A stretch of 40,798 nt of DNA, from assembly GCA_030748735.1 (NCBI GenBank), contig JASMLK010000008.1:1-40798 (forward strand), read 5' to 3'. The notes under the pieces were generated by a model, which made no database searches, was not told the DNA's origin, and worked only from the letters and a program-made list of their open reading frames with translations. Positions 25,078-33,575 of this stretch are shown one piece after another. This stretch comes from Myxococcota bacterium (GTDB taxonomy: Bacteria; Myxococcota_A; UBA9160; UBA4427). Within the stretch, counting starts at the first letter, position 1. Every line of letters begins with the position of its first letter. The position numbers were made by a program, and so were the translations under genes.

Positions 25078-25590
25078 CTAGCGTTCGTATGTGGTCGTGT
25101 GGGTGGGCGCGGACGAGCGCTGATCCGTCGAGTGGCTCAGGGCTCGGGGGTGCAGCATCGGATACGGCGAACGGTTCGTGAACTGGGCGGCATCATCGGT
25201 CGGCGTGTCGGCGAAGCAATAGTCGGGATGAAAGCTCGCGATCTGGAACACCCCCTCGAGCCCGAGGTCGGCGACGACGTGTTCGCTCACTTCGAGGAAG
25301 ACGTTGAATTCGAGGAAGTCGGAAAGGCCGTCGGGTATCACGAACAGCAGGGTTTCGACTTCGGCAGTCTCGGGTTCCTGAAGGCGCCGCAACGCGGCGA
25401 TCAGGTCGTGCGCGATGGCTTCGGCTTCCCGCGCGGAGGTGATGTCGACGAGGAGCGCATCGCGCGCAAGCGATGGCGTGGCGAAAGGACAGAGGTCGAG
25501 TCCGACGACGACTTCGTCGACCCATGCGCGCGTTTGTGCTTCGACGCGTTCGCGGTGGCTTGCGGGAATCTGGCGGTCGCGTTCTTCCAT
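25078..25590 (-). CDS. DUF1415 protein with replaced C-terminus
   Basis: 170 aa. DUF1415 of unknown function, recognised by RAWVDEVVVGLDLCPFA (21-37), TLLFVIPDGLSDF and FQIASFHPDYCFAD (115-128) and FTNRSPYPMLH (137-147). Other members continue with LLRE and about 40 more residues; here the match stops at His147 and 23 unrelated Ser/Thr/Arg-rich residues follow to the TAG. No other frame downstream restores the lost part, so this is a deletion or rearrangement rather than a simple frameshift. ATG 25590 has no clear Shine-Dalgarno. Function may be lost or the tail may be dispensable. Confidence 0.8.
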   Translation of the reverse strand: MEERDRQIPASHRERVEAQTRAWVDEVVVGLDLCPFATPSLARDALLVDITSAREAEAIAHDLIAALRRLQEPETAEVETLLFVIPDGLSDFLEFNVFLEVSEHVVADLGLEGVFQIASFHPDYCFADTPTDDAAQFTNRSPYPMLHPRALSHSTDQRSSAPTHTTTYER

Positions 25591-25735
25591 GGCGCGCCAC
25601 GGTAGCGTCGTCGGCCATGTTGCGAGCAGGGGCCATGTGTCGCAGTCCGTCGTTGCTGCTGGCGAAGCGCGGTGATAGCCTGCGCGCGTGACGAGTTGAC
25701 CCGGCCCGGCGAGATTTCGCAGCATCTACCGCGGT

Positions 25736-26845
25736 TTGGCGATCTTCTGGCTGAACCTCTGCATCGTGTTCGTCCTCATCAACGCGGCCGCCGCATTGCA
25801 TCTGCGCTGGTTTCCACCGGACGAATCGGCGCCGCTTCCCGACTACGTCGAACAGGCGCTTTCGATCATCTATCACGACTGGTCGGAAGAGGACGTCGAG
25901 ACCCTGGTTTCCGAAAGCACCCACGGCTTCGTTCCCGAAGCCCTGGTGCAGTTTCGAGAGAAGTCCTTCGCCGGTCGCTTCGTGAACACCGACGAGAACG
26001 GCTTCCGCCGCGTTGCGAAGCAGGGACCGTGGCCGCCTTCGAAAGAACACTTCAACGTCTATCTGCTCGGGGGATCCACGGCGCTCGGCTATGGGGTGGC
26101 GGACGAACACACGATTGCGTCACTTCTCCAGGAGCGACTCGAAGGCATGGGGCTTTCACGTCCGCCCCGGGTCTACAACTTTGCGCGTGGCTCCTTCTAT
26201 TCGACCCAGGAGCGGTTGCTCTTCGACAAGCTGGTTACCGTGGGCACGCCACCCGACCTGGCGATCTTTCTCGACGGCCTGAACGACTTCTTCTACCGCG
26301 AAGATCCCCCGCCGCTGACGCGCGAAATGACCGTGCAGGGAGAAGAGCGCCTGGAGCGACCGATCTTCGCGGCGATCGAGTCGACCCCCATGCTGCGTTG
26401 GTTTCGAGAACGACAGGCGCTGCGGCGGTTTGGCGACGGCAAGCCCAGGGCGACCGAGAGCGACCCGGAGCGCGAGCGTGAGGCGGCTTCACGCGTGATC
26501 GATCGCTACATCCACAATAAGGCGATCATCGAAGCCCTGGCGGCGTCGCGCGCGGTCGAAGTGGCCTTTGTGTGGCAACCGGTCCCGACTTACGGCTACG
26601 ACCTGCGACATCACGTCTACGACGGCCAGTTCGGGCGCCATGAGCTGAGTCGTGTCGGCTATCCGCTTATGAGAACGCGCGTGGCGGGCGGCGAGGTCGG
26701 TGAGAACTTCTACTGGTGCGCGGATCTGCAGCAGGGCGCCGAGACGCTTCTCTATGTCGATCTCGTACACTATTCGCCGGCTTTTTCTGCGGATGTGGCC
26801 GGTTGCATCGCTGACCATCTCGCCCGGACCAATCGACTCGACTAG
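25736..26845 (+). CDS. Membrane-anchored SGNH/GDSL-like hydrolase
   Basis: 369 aa. One N-terminal membrane segment (about 3-22), then an SGNH hydrolase domain: GGST (122-125) with nucleophile Ser124, block III DGLND with Asn193, and a late VDLVH supplying the catalytic Asp/His. Likely a periplasmic esterase, deacetylase or acyltransferase on envelope glycans or lipids. The only in-frame start is TTG 25736 without Shine-Dalgarno. Upstream in the same frame is GTG 25688 followed at the fourth codon by TGA (25697-25699), after which the frame is open; the intervening residues (PGPARFRSIYRG) look like a natural cytoplasmic leader. The gene may therefore carry a nonsense mutation at codon 4. First gene of the plus-strand operon with LolA-like, RND-CNBD and DUF4266. 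Confidence 0.82.
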   Translation: MAIFWLNLCIVFVLINAAAALHLRWFPPDESAPLPDYVEQALSIIYHDWSEEDVETLVSESTHGFVPEALVQFREKSFAGRFVNTDENGFRRVAKQGPWPPSKEHFNVYLLGGSTALGYGVADEHTIASLLQERLEGMGLSRPPRVYNFARGSFYSTQERLLFDKLVTVGTPPDLAIFLDGLNDFFYREDPPPLTREMTVQGEERLERPIFAAIESTPMLRWFRERQALRRFGDGKPRATESDPEREREAASRVIDRYIHNKAIIEALAASRAVEVAFVWQPVPTYGYDLRHHVYDGQFGRHELSRVGYPLMRTRVAGGEVGENFYWCADLQQGAETLLYVDLVHYSPAFSADVAGCIADHLARTNRLD

Positions 26846-26858
26846 CATTTCGGGGTTG

Positions 26859-27689
26859 ATGTCGTCCGCCTCCCCGAGCTTCTCGACGCTCCTGATGCTG
26901 CTCGTGGCCGTCTCCTTGACCGGCTTTCCAGCGCAGACATCTGCCCAGGATGCCGCCAGCGTTCCTTCGCGGACGTTGGACGAGATCCTCGACTGCGCCG
27001 CAGCGAACGCTCCCGAGCGCACCGCGCGGCAGGAATTCCGCCTGCTCGTGCACGATCGAGGCGGCGGCGCGCAGACCCTCGAGGCGACCCTCCACTGGAA
27101 GCTCGACGAGAAGGGGAATTCGAAGATCCTGGCCGAGCTCAGCGCGCCACCCGATCTGCGCGGTTCGGCGGTCTTGATGATCGAGCGCGAGGGTGGGACC
27201 GACATGTTCGCCTATCTGCCCGAACTGCGACTCGTACGTCGCGTGACGGGGCGGCATTCCGAGGGTTCGGTGTTCGGCTCGGATTTCAGCTACCGCGACA
27301 TGGAGCAGCTGTATCACGCGGGGAGCCGGGGAAGCGCTCGCCAATTGGCGGATTCGACCCATGCCGGGCGCCCGGTGCACGTCGTGGAATCGCGCGCGGC
27401 CGAGGGCGACGACTCGGCCTATCGCAAAGGTGTCGCGCGGATCGACAAGGAAACCTGCGTTGCACTCGAGTCCGTCTTCTACGAGAGCGAAGACGAAGTT
27501 CGCAAGACACTCACGGCCGATGCAGCGAGCCTGGTGAAGTCGGGCAAGACCTGGTTGCCCCATCACATGCGGATCGAAGACCGCAAGACGGCGACCTTCA
27601 CCGAACTCGTGGTCGATCGTGTCGAGTTCGACGTCGATGTGCCGGATCGCCTCTTCACGCGATCGTCACTCGAACGCAGGGGGCGCTGA
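26859..27689 (+). CDS. LolA-like outer-membrane lipoprotein-sorting family protein, second copy
   Basis: 276 aa. Signal peptide STLLMLLVAVSLTGFPAQTSA, then a LolA-fold domain: LDEILDCAAANAPERTARQEF, MFAYLPELRLVRRVTG, GSVFGSDFSYRDMEQLY, and a final RVEFDVDVPDRLFTRSSLERR typical of the group. Same family as the product of 11472-12416 but clearly diverged. It begins 13 bases after the SGNH stop and precedes the RND-CNBD exporter by 75 bases, the standard co-directional arrangement of such pairs. ATG 26859 is chosen; TTG 26856 is directly before it, with a G-run just upstream. Presumed periplasmic carrier for the exporter's lipid cargo. Confidence 0.85.
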   Translation: MSSASPSFSTLLMLLVAVSLTGFPAQTSAQDAASVPSRTLDEILDCAAANAPERTARQEFRLLVHDRGGGAQTLEATLHWKLDEKGNSKILAELSAPPDLRGSAVLMIEREGGTDMFAYLPELRLVRRVTGRHSEGSVFGSDFSYRDMEQLYHAGSRGSARQLADSTHAGRPVHVVESRAAEGDDSAYRKGVARIDKETCVALESVFYESEDEVRKTLTADAASLVKSGKTWLPHHMRIEDRKTATFTELVVDRVEFDVDVPDRLFTRSSLERRGR

Positions 27690-27764
27690 ACACGTAGCGA
27701 GCGCGCCTCTCGCGTCCGACATCGACTCACATCCACCGAAGCGCGAGGGATCGATCTGCCGAAG

Positions 27765-30512
27765 TTGCGACACTTCTGGGTGCGGCACGCGCGGTGGGTC
27801 GTCGCGGCGACGCTGCTCGCGACCGCCTTCTTCCTGAGCCGCATCGTCGACCCGACGAGCGGCGAATTGCGGCTGCGGGTCGATCCGTCGACCGATCGCC
27901 TGTTGGCCGAAGGGGATTCGCGGCAGGAGCGCCTCGAGCGCGTTTCCACGCTGTTTGGTCAGCGCGAATCGCTACTCGTCGCGCTCGAGACCGACGACGT
28001 CTACACGCCCGAAAACCTGGCCGCGATCGCGCGCACCAGTCGCGCGCTCGAAGATCTGCCGTTCGTCCACGAAGTCTTGAGCCTCGACACGGCGCTCAAC
28101 ATGCGGAGCTTCGAAGGGGCGATCGAGATCGAACCCTTCCTCGAGCGCATCCCCGAGACCGTCGAGGGGCTGGCGCGCCTGCGTGCCGACGTCGAGCGCA
28201 ATCCGCTCTACGCGGGGCGTCTCGTTTCGAACGACGCGCAGATGACTTCGATCGTGCTCGCCTTGAAGGACATCCCCCTCGACCGCTTGATCGACGAATC
28301 GCTCGATCTGCAGGTCGAACAGGTCGCGCGAGAAAACGCTCCGCACATGAAGGTGCGCCTCACCGGTGCGCCGCACATCAAGGCCACGACCTCCCGTCTG
28401 TTGTTCGAGGGGCTGGGGCGCATCCTGCCAATCTCGTTCGTGATCATGGGCGTGCTCGGTGCGCTTGCCTTTCGCAGCATTCGCGGCGTGCTGGCGCCGA
28501 TGGCGACGGTCGTCCTCACGACGATCTGGACCCTCGGCATCGTGGCGTGGCGCGGCGTGTCGCTGAACCTCGTGACCAGCATCGTGCCACCGTTGCTCGT
28601 CACGATTGCGGCCGCCTACGCGCTCCACGTCGTATCCGAGTTCTATCGCACGGTCGGGGCGGGCGAAGCCAACTTCAAGGGTGTGGACGGGCCCGTGGCC
28701 CGCGCGATCGGTCACGTTGCACTCCCCGTCGCGTTGACGGGGCTCACGACCGCAGCGGGCCTGCTCGCACTCACGATGAGTCCCTTTCAAGCCGTTCGTG
28801 AATTCGGCTTGATCGCCGTGCTCGGGGTCGTGATCGCCGCCCTGATCTCGCTCACCTTCGTTCCGGCCATGCTGACGCTCGGGGGCGCGCCCGAACGCAT
28901 GCCCGCGCGTCGCGACGGCGAACCCGGTTCGACCGGTGGTCTCGATCGATTGCTCTCGACCCTGGGGCGCTTCGACGTGCGCTATCGCAAGGCGATCCTC
29001 GTGTGTGGCGTCGGGCTCGGCGTGGTCGCCGTCGTGGGGATGGACCGCATCACGTTGAATAGCGACCTGGTCAGCAACTTTTCGAGCGACCACCCGGTTC
29101 GCGCGAACTTCGAAGCGATCAACCAGCGGCTCGAGGGCGCGATTCCGATCTTCCTCGTGATCGAAAGCGATGAGCCGGATGCCTTCGTAAAGAGCCAGAA
29201 CCTGCGCGCGGTCGACGAACTCGTGCAGTGGGTGGCCGCCCAGCCCGGCGTCGGCGGCACGACTTCACTCGTCGACTACGTGAAGACCCTGAACCGGGTG
29301 CTTCGCGATGACGAAGATGCCGCGTTTCGCATTCCCGACGAAAGCGTGCGCTACGTGAAGCAGATCTTGTTGTTTGGAGCCGGCGAAGGGCTACGCAGCG
29401 TCGTCGACAGCAGCTATCGCACCACCAACGTCCACATTCGCACCCAGGCGATGAACACGCGGGACATGGCGGAGTTGGTGGCCCGCATCGAAGCGCGGCT
29501 CGAGACGCTGCCCACGACGTTGCGCGGCGAAGTGATGGGAAACATGGTCTTGTTGACCCGTTCGTTGGACGACGCAGCGCAGGGGCAGATCGAGACGTTG
29601 GGCGTCGCCTTCGTCTTCATCTTCGTGATCCTGTTTGCTCTCTTCGCTTCCGCACGCGTGGCCTTGTTTGCCCTGGTTCCGAACGTGCTTCCGGTCGTGG
29701 TGTACTTCGGGACGCTCGGGCTCACGGGCATTCCGCTCAATACGACGACCGGGCTCTTTGCGTGCATCGTGTTGGGGATCGCAGTGGATGACACGATCCA
29801 CTTCCTCACGCGCTTCAATCGCGAGGCGAGGGAGAGGGCAGATGAAAAGCGCGGGGCCGTCGAGGCGCTGCGCGAAGTCGGGCGCCCCGTCACGATCACG
29901 ACGATCGGCTTGTGTATGGGGTTTGCTGTGATCGCGACCAGCGAACTCAAGAACCAGGTCGAATTCGGCCTGCTCGGGGCGTTTACCCTGGCGATCGCCT
30001 GGCTCGTCGATGTGACCTTCACCCCCGCGCTCTGCGCAGGCATGCGGGTCGTCAATCTCTGGGACATCCTGACGCTGGATCTCGGTCGTGCACCGCAGCA
30101 GACCGTTCCCGTGTTGCGCGGTCTCAACAACGCCCAGGCGAAGATCGCGGCGCTGATGTCGAGTGTCGAAACCTTCGAGCCGGGGCAGCCCATCTACCGC
30201 GTGGGGGATCCGGGCGACGGGCTCTACGTCGTGCTCGATGGCGAGTTCAGTGTTTCGATCGCCGGCGATGCTGGCGAGAAGCTGGAGCTTTCGCGTTGCC
30301 AGCGCGGCGATGTCGTGGGCGAAGTGGCGCTCTACCACGGCACGCGAACGGCAGACGTCGACGCGGTGACGCCATCGCGCGCTCTTCGCTTCGACAGCGA
30401 TGCACTCGAACGGCTGCGTGCACGCTACCCGAGGATCGGTGCCCGCGTGCTTCGGAATCTCTCCGAGGTTCTGGCGTCGCGGCTCGCGACCGCAACCTTG
30501 CGGGTGGGCTGA
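27765..30512 (+). CDS. RND/MMPL exporter fused to a C-terminal cyclic-nucleotide-binding domain
   Basis: 915 aa. Residues 1-775 are a complete two-fold RND exporter: membrane helix near 10-25, periplasmic loop, bundle (about 220-375), second helix near 400, loop, second bundle with VLGIAVDDTIHFL (Asp675/676). Residues about 797-905 form a CRP-like CNBD: PIYRVGDPGDGLYVVLDGEF, GDVVGEVALYHGTRTADV (phosphate cassette near 852-865, Glu853, Arg861) and a C-terminal helix. The cassette is one residue shorter between Glu and Arg than in cNMP-binding proteins like PKA, as in some SulP/SLC26-type CNBDs, so nucleotide binding is plausible but unproven. TTG start; a GAGGGA site is 14 bases upstream, further than usual. 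Suggests cargo export gated by cAMP, cGMP or a structural role of the domain. Confidence 0.9.
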   Translation: MRHFWVRHARWVVAATLLATAFFLSRIVDPTSGELRLRVDPSTDRLLAEGDSRQERLERVSTLFGQRESLLVALETDDVYTPENLAAIARTSRALEDLPFVHEVLSLDTALNMRSFEGAIEIEPFLERIPETVEGLARLRADVERNPLYAGRLVSNDAQMTSIVLALKDIPLDRLIDESLDLQVEQVARENAPHMKVRLTGAPHIKATTSRLLFEGLGRILPISFVIMGVLGALAFRSIRGVLAPMATVVLTTIWTLGIVAWRGVSLNLVTSIVPPLLVTIAAAYALHVVSEFYRTVGAGEANFKGVDGPVARAIGHVALPVALTGLTTAAGLLALTMSPFQAVREFGLIAVLGVVIAALISLTFVPAMLTLGGAPERMPARRDGEPGSTGGLDRLLSTLGRFDVRYRKAILVCGVGLGVVAVVGMDRITLNSDLVSNFSSDHPVRANFEAINQRLEGAIPIFLVIESDEPDAFVKSQNLRAVDELVQWVAAQPGVGGTTSLVDYVKTLNRVLRDDEDAAFRIPDESVRYVKQILLFGAGEGLRSVVDSSYRTTNVHIRTQAMNTRDMAELVARIEARLETLPTTLRGEVMGNMVLLTRSLDDAAQGQIETLGVAFVFIFVILFALFASARVALFALVPNVLPVVVYFGTLGLTGIPLNTTTGLFACIVLGIAVDDTIHFLTRFNREARERADEKRGAVEALREVGRPVTITTIGLCMGFAVIATSELKNQVEFGLLGAFTLAIAWLVDVTFTPALCAGMRVVNLWDILTLDLGRAPQQTVPVLRGLNNAQAKIAALMSSVETFEPGQPIYRVGDPGDGLYVVLDGEFSVSIAGDAGEKLELSRCQRGDVVGEVALYHGTRTADVDAVTPSRALRFDSDALERLRARYPRIGARVLRNLSEVLASRLATATLRVG

Positions 30513-30572
30513 AGCGCGGCGGGCGATCCTCTCGCGATCGGCTGCCAACCTCCGCGGCATCGGGAGGGCGGG

Positions 30573-30797
30573 GTGCTTCGTAGACGAACGACGAACCGCC
30601 AGGCCGCGATCGCGATTCTGGTGATGCTGATCATCAGTCTCGGCGGCGCCACGGCCTGCCAGAACCTGGCCTTCTACGAAAAGGCGGCGTTCGCGAACCC
30701 CTCGATGACCGCCGAAGCCGACATCGACGAACTCCACATGCGCCAGCAGGTCCACGATTCGCGCAAAGCGGCGATCGGCGGCTGCGGTTGCGACTGA
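30573..30797 (+). CDS. DUF4266 small lipoprotein
   Basis: 74 aa. Signal peptide with core AIAILVMLIISLGG and a candidate lipidated Cys29 (GATAC). The mature part has the DUF4266 pattern: aromatic FYEKAAFANPSM near its start, acidic/His residues (DIDELHMRQQ), SRKAA, and the closing GGCGCD. GTG start with GGGAGG just upstream. DUF4266 proteins usually sit next to DUF3570 barrels and thioredoxin or ApbE genes; here the neighbour is the RND-CNBD exporter 60 bases upstream, same strand, so it may be the operon's last member. Function unknown; the Cys-Gly-Cys end hints at metal or redox chemistry. Confidence 0.82.
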   Translation: MLRRRTTNRQAAIAILVMLIISLGGATACQNLAFYEKAAFANPSMTAEADIDELHMRQQVHDSRKAAIGGCGCD

Positions 30798-30894
30798 GCA
30801 CTGGCCGCGGGGGCACTTCCGCGCGACGTCCCGGGTGGTGTGCTGCTTCGAGTTTGCTCGCCCGGTTGTCGAGAAACCCGCCCCCAGAACGCGT

Positions 30895-30968
30895 CAGCGG
30901 CGGGCCCACTCGAGGTGAACCCGCCGCTGGTGTCTTGCGGCACGGCTTCGATTCGCTCAATCGAAGCC
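30895..30968. terminator. Two consecutive hairpins between convergent genes
   Basis: Hairpin 1: CAGCGGCGGG (30895-30904) pairs perfectly with CCCGCCGCTG (30920-30929), 15-base loop. Hairpin 2: GGCTTCGATT (30944-30953) pairs perfectly with AATCGAAGCC (30959-30968), 5-base loop. They lie just past the porin stop (minus strand) and also downstream of DUF4266 (plus strand). No long T-run follows, so termination may be by structure or mixed mechanisms. Confidence 0.65.
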
Positions 30969-30984
30969 ACACATGTGCTTCGTC

Positions 30985-32145
30985 CTAGAACTCGTAGATC
31001 AGCTGAGCCAGGATGAGTGCGGCGACGTCTTCGCCAGCTGCACCCTTGTCGTCCGGGAGACCGTCGTCGGCGTCGAAGTCGAGGCGCACTTCTGCCTTGG
31101 CGGTCAGGTGGTCCGTGAGCGACTTGTCGCCCGTCACCGTCAACGAGTAGGTCTCGGTCTCGAGTGCGTCGTTGTCGACGATCACGGCTTCGCCGCGGAC
31201 CGCAACGCCCATGTCGTCGGCGAGCGCCAGGCGGGCCGCTGCCGCGATGCCGTGGGTTTCACCCTCGGCGACGCCGTCGTCGTCCGAAACGACCGTGTAG
31301 TCAAACCACATCGAGACATCTTCCATGCCGTCGTAGGTCAAGACCACGTCACCGATGAAGCGGTTGACATCGCCGCGGTTGTCGCCCCACGAGAAGTTGA
31401 ACGAAGCACCGCAGTCTTCACCCGCCCAGGCAACCTGGCCGGCGATGGCCTTTTCGTTGTCGGTGTCGCCGAGCAGGTCACGAGTCGCCTGGTCGTTCAA
31501 CACACCGAGGGTGACCGAGACCTCGTCCGTCAGGTTGGTGCTGAGGCGGGCGCCCGTATTGAGCGTCGGCTGCAGGTCCCACACGATGCCGCGGGTCACG
31601 TTGAAGTTCGCGTTCGTGCGGTCGACTTCGGCGCCGATCAAGGTCGGCATGATACCACCCTCGACCATGATGCCGTCGCCGATCGGGGCGAGGTAGCTGA
31701 TCGACGCTTCATACAGCGCGATCCCGGCTCCACCGCCGTGCGCCGCGCCAGCCGTGAGGTCGAGGTGAGCACCGGCTCGACCATTTTCGTCGGCCGGGTT
31801 GTCGATCGAGATCCAGGCCTGATCGATCTGGAAGGAGTTCGACGTGCCATGCGACGTCGGTCGGTTGTTCGCCGTCCCGGCCGAGTTCTCGAACCCTTCG
31901 AAGTTGTAGTTGTAGCTGGCTGCAGCCCAACCATTGATGTCGGTGTTCTCGATCAGCGCGCCGAGGCCGCTGCCCGATTCACGTTCCTGAAGCGGGGCCG
32001 TCCCGCTTTCGAGCTGGCCTTCCAGCTGCGCGATCCGGTCCTGCATCTGTCGAAGCTCGGCTTCGACATCAGACGCAAACGCGGATTGCGAGAACAGCAG
32101 TAAGCCGGCTGCCATGATGGCGATAGTGGTTCCAATGGATCGCAT
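30985..32145 (-). CDS. Outer-membrane porin, BBP2/OmpL-like
   Basis: 386 aa. Signal peptide ends at SAFA (25). Residues 26-48 form a short coiled coil (VEAELRQMQDRIAQLEGQLE) as in trimeric or peptidoglycan-touching porins. The rest alternates polar and hydrophobic residues with acidic turns and finishes LAQLIYEF with terminal Phe, the barrel-insertion signal. Best fit is the putative beta-barrel porin-2 group. AGGAGA precedes the ATG by eight bases. Abundant expression is likely given the strong ribosome site, the long upstream region and paired terminator hairpins. Pore selectivity is not predictable. Confidence 0.85.
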   Translation of the reverse strand: MRSIGTTIAIMAAGLLLFSQSAFASDVEAELRQMQDRIAQLEGQLESGTAPLQERESGSGLGALIENTDINGWAAASYNYNFEGFENSAGTANNRPTSHGTSNSFQIDQAWISIDNPADENGRAGAHLDLTAGAAHGGGAGIALYEASISYLAPIGDGIMVEGGIMPTLIGAEVDRTNANFNVTRGIVWDLQPTLNTGARLSTNLTDEVSVTLGVLNDQATRDLLGDTDNEKAIAGQVAWAGEDCGASFNFSWGDNRGDVNRFIGDVVLTYDGMEDVSMWFDYTVVSDDDGVAEGETHGIAAAARLALADDMGVAVRGEAVIVDNDALETETYSLTVTGDKSLTDHLTAKAEVRLDFDADDGLPDDKGAAGEDVAALILAQLIYEF

Positions 32146-32879
32146 TACAGTTCTCCTAGAGTTGACTCCCGAAGCACTCGCTTCAGGGGTGGCACACCTA
32201 ATTCGAGCTCAGCGCGCTCGACGCTCGGACCCCACCTTGCGGGTCCTATGACCTCCAGACGCGCTGAGGTCGGTGGAACAACTTCGGGGGACGCACGGGG
32301 GGCTGAACACGAATCGAAGGGCTGACGCCCGCGCCGAATGCGCGCGGGTCGTAGCTGCTTCGATGTCGTCGCCTGATGACGCCTGTGGCCGTGATGACGC
32401 CTGTGGCCGTGATGAAGAGGATGCTGGTCGACTCTTCTGCATGTTCGAAACGCCGTCCGGGGGGAGGGTTTCCTCTAGAACTTGCCGGCGGGGGGGGGAG
32501 CCGAAACTCGGGGTTGGTTCATGTATTCATGCAGTCGTGGTTGGTGGGTGGGTCACGCCTGCTGAATGGGTCGGGGCATAGGCTGACGAACTTGGTCGGC
32601 TTTGAAAAGACTTGAACACCCAAAAAAACCGCATGATCTTCGAATTGATTGATTGGATGCAATGGTTCTGAACGTTCAAGTGTTGTGAATGAGGTCGTGT
32701 CGCCCAAGGCACACGTAGTCCCCGGGCGGCGCGTAGTTGTATCCACGCGCGAGACTTCAAAGGGTGTCAGAAAACCGTCACCCGTATGGCCATGTGAACG
32801 AGCGATCACCTGGTGCGGGGGACTTCACCTTCACGGAGATGACCGATGCAAGCGATTGAAAGCTCAACGGTTTTCCGTA
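32146..32879. other. 734-base intergenic region upstream of the porin
   Basis: No convincing gene on either strand; readings over 60 codons here have poor codon character. It holds the porin promoter (minus strand), which I could not place. Visible structure: hairpin CCCGCGC/GCGCGGG at 32328-32348; an 18-bp tandem repeat at 32375-32410; G-runs (6 G, 3 G, then 9 G at 32490-32498); an AT-rich stretch at 32600-32690 unlike the rest of the window; inverted ACTTGAAC/GTTCAAGT at 32610-32617 and 32674-32681; and a perfect palindrome TGAACGTTCA at 32669-32678. This could be a regulatory region or a small-RNA locus. Confidence 0.6.
32375..32410. repeat. 18-bp direct tandem repeat, two copies
   Basis: Two identical copies of an 18-bp unit beginning GATGACGCC and ending GGCCGT (32375-32392 and 32393-32410), followed by a partial third copy GATGA. 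The length is a multiple of three, but no supported gene covers it. Confidence 0.85.
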
Positions 32880-33482
32880 TCAAGCGGGATCGTTGCCGTG
32901 TGCAGCCAGGTGGTGGACGGACAGCGGCGGGCGTTCTTCGAGTGCGCGGTTGATCTCGTAGATGCGCCGATAGCGGGTGTCTTTGATGGTCCAACGCCCG
33001 TCGACCTTGAGATAGCGATCCCAATAGATCGCAGTACCGGTGGTGAAGAAATTGAAGTTCATCACCCACATGTTGTCGGCGAGGTACCAGATTCCGGTGG
33101 CTTCATTCTCGTTCAGGATCTGGATCTCGGGATGGTGGCCGTTGTGGTGGCCTATCGCCTGGTTGGTAAACGCAGCCTTTACCGCGTCGAGGTACTCGTC
33201 GCGACCCTGGAGTTTCCATTCATAGTTCCCGCCCACGAAGTGAACGGTGACGTCCTCGTGGAACAACGTGGCGAGTTCTTCGAAGTTCGCCGTATCGATG
33301 CAGCGGAAGTACGCGTGCTTGAGTTGTCGGATCGCTTCGATGTCCAGCAGCGTCTGGACGCCGCGTCGTAGGGCTTCAGGGCTGCCATCTCCGATGTCGA
33401 GGGGCAGGCCCGGTTCGATGCCCATCTCGGCCTTGGTGATCGGTTGCTGCGATTTTTCGACGAGGGGGTTGGCGTCGGACAT
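32880..33482 (-). CDS. SnoaL-like (NTF2-fold) protein
   Basis: 200 aa, cytoplasmic. The N-terminal 40 residues are extra; residues about 45-175 have the NTF2 cone pattern: LLDIEAIRQLKHAYFRCIDT, LATLFHEDVTVHFVGGNYEW, GRDEYLDAVKAAF, HHPEIQILNENEATGIWYL, YWDRYLKVDGRWTIKDTRYRRIYE. This is the SnoaL_4 type often called a nuclear transport factor 2 family protein; members include ring cyclases, dehydratases and isomerases. GGAGGA lies ten bases before the ATG. It is downstream of the SGNH hydrolase on the same strand (93 bases). Substrate unknown. Confidence 0.85.
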   Translation of the reverse strand: MSDANPLVEKSQQPITKAEMGIEPGLPLDIGDGSPEALRRGVQTLLDIEAIRQLKHAYFRCIDTANFEELATLFHEDVTVHFVGGNYEWKLQGRDEYLDAVKAAFTNQAIGHHNGHHPEIQILNENEATGIWYLADNMWVMNFNFFTTGTAIYWDRYLKVDGRWTIKDTRYRRIYEINRALEERPPLSVHHLAAHGNDPA

Positions 33483-33575
33483 GGCCTGGTTTCCTCCGGT
33501 GCGGATATGGGGTCGCGAAAGACCGTCTACGATAGAAGCGTCGACGGCGTGCGCAATGACACTGCGGTGGGGTGG

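Noticed and set aside
32273..32581. A plus-strand reading with a repeated Asp-Asp-Ala-Cys-Gly-Arg motif
   Set aside because: The repeat comes from the 18-bp DNA tandem repeat; no ribosome site, poor composition on either side.
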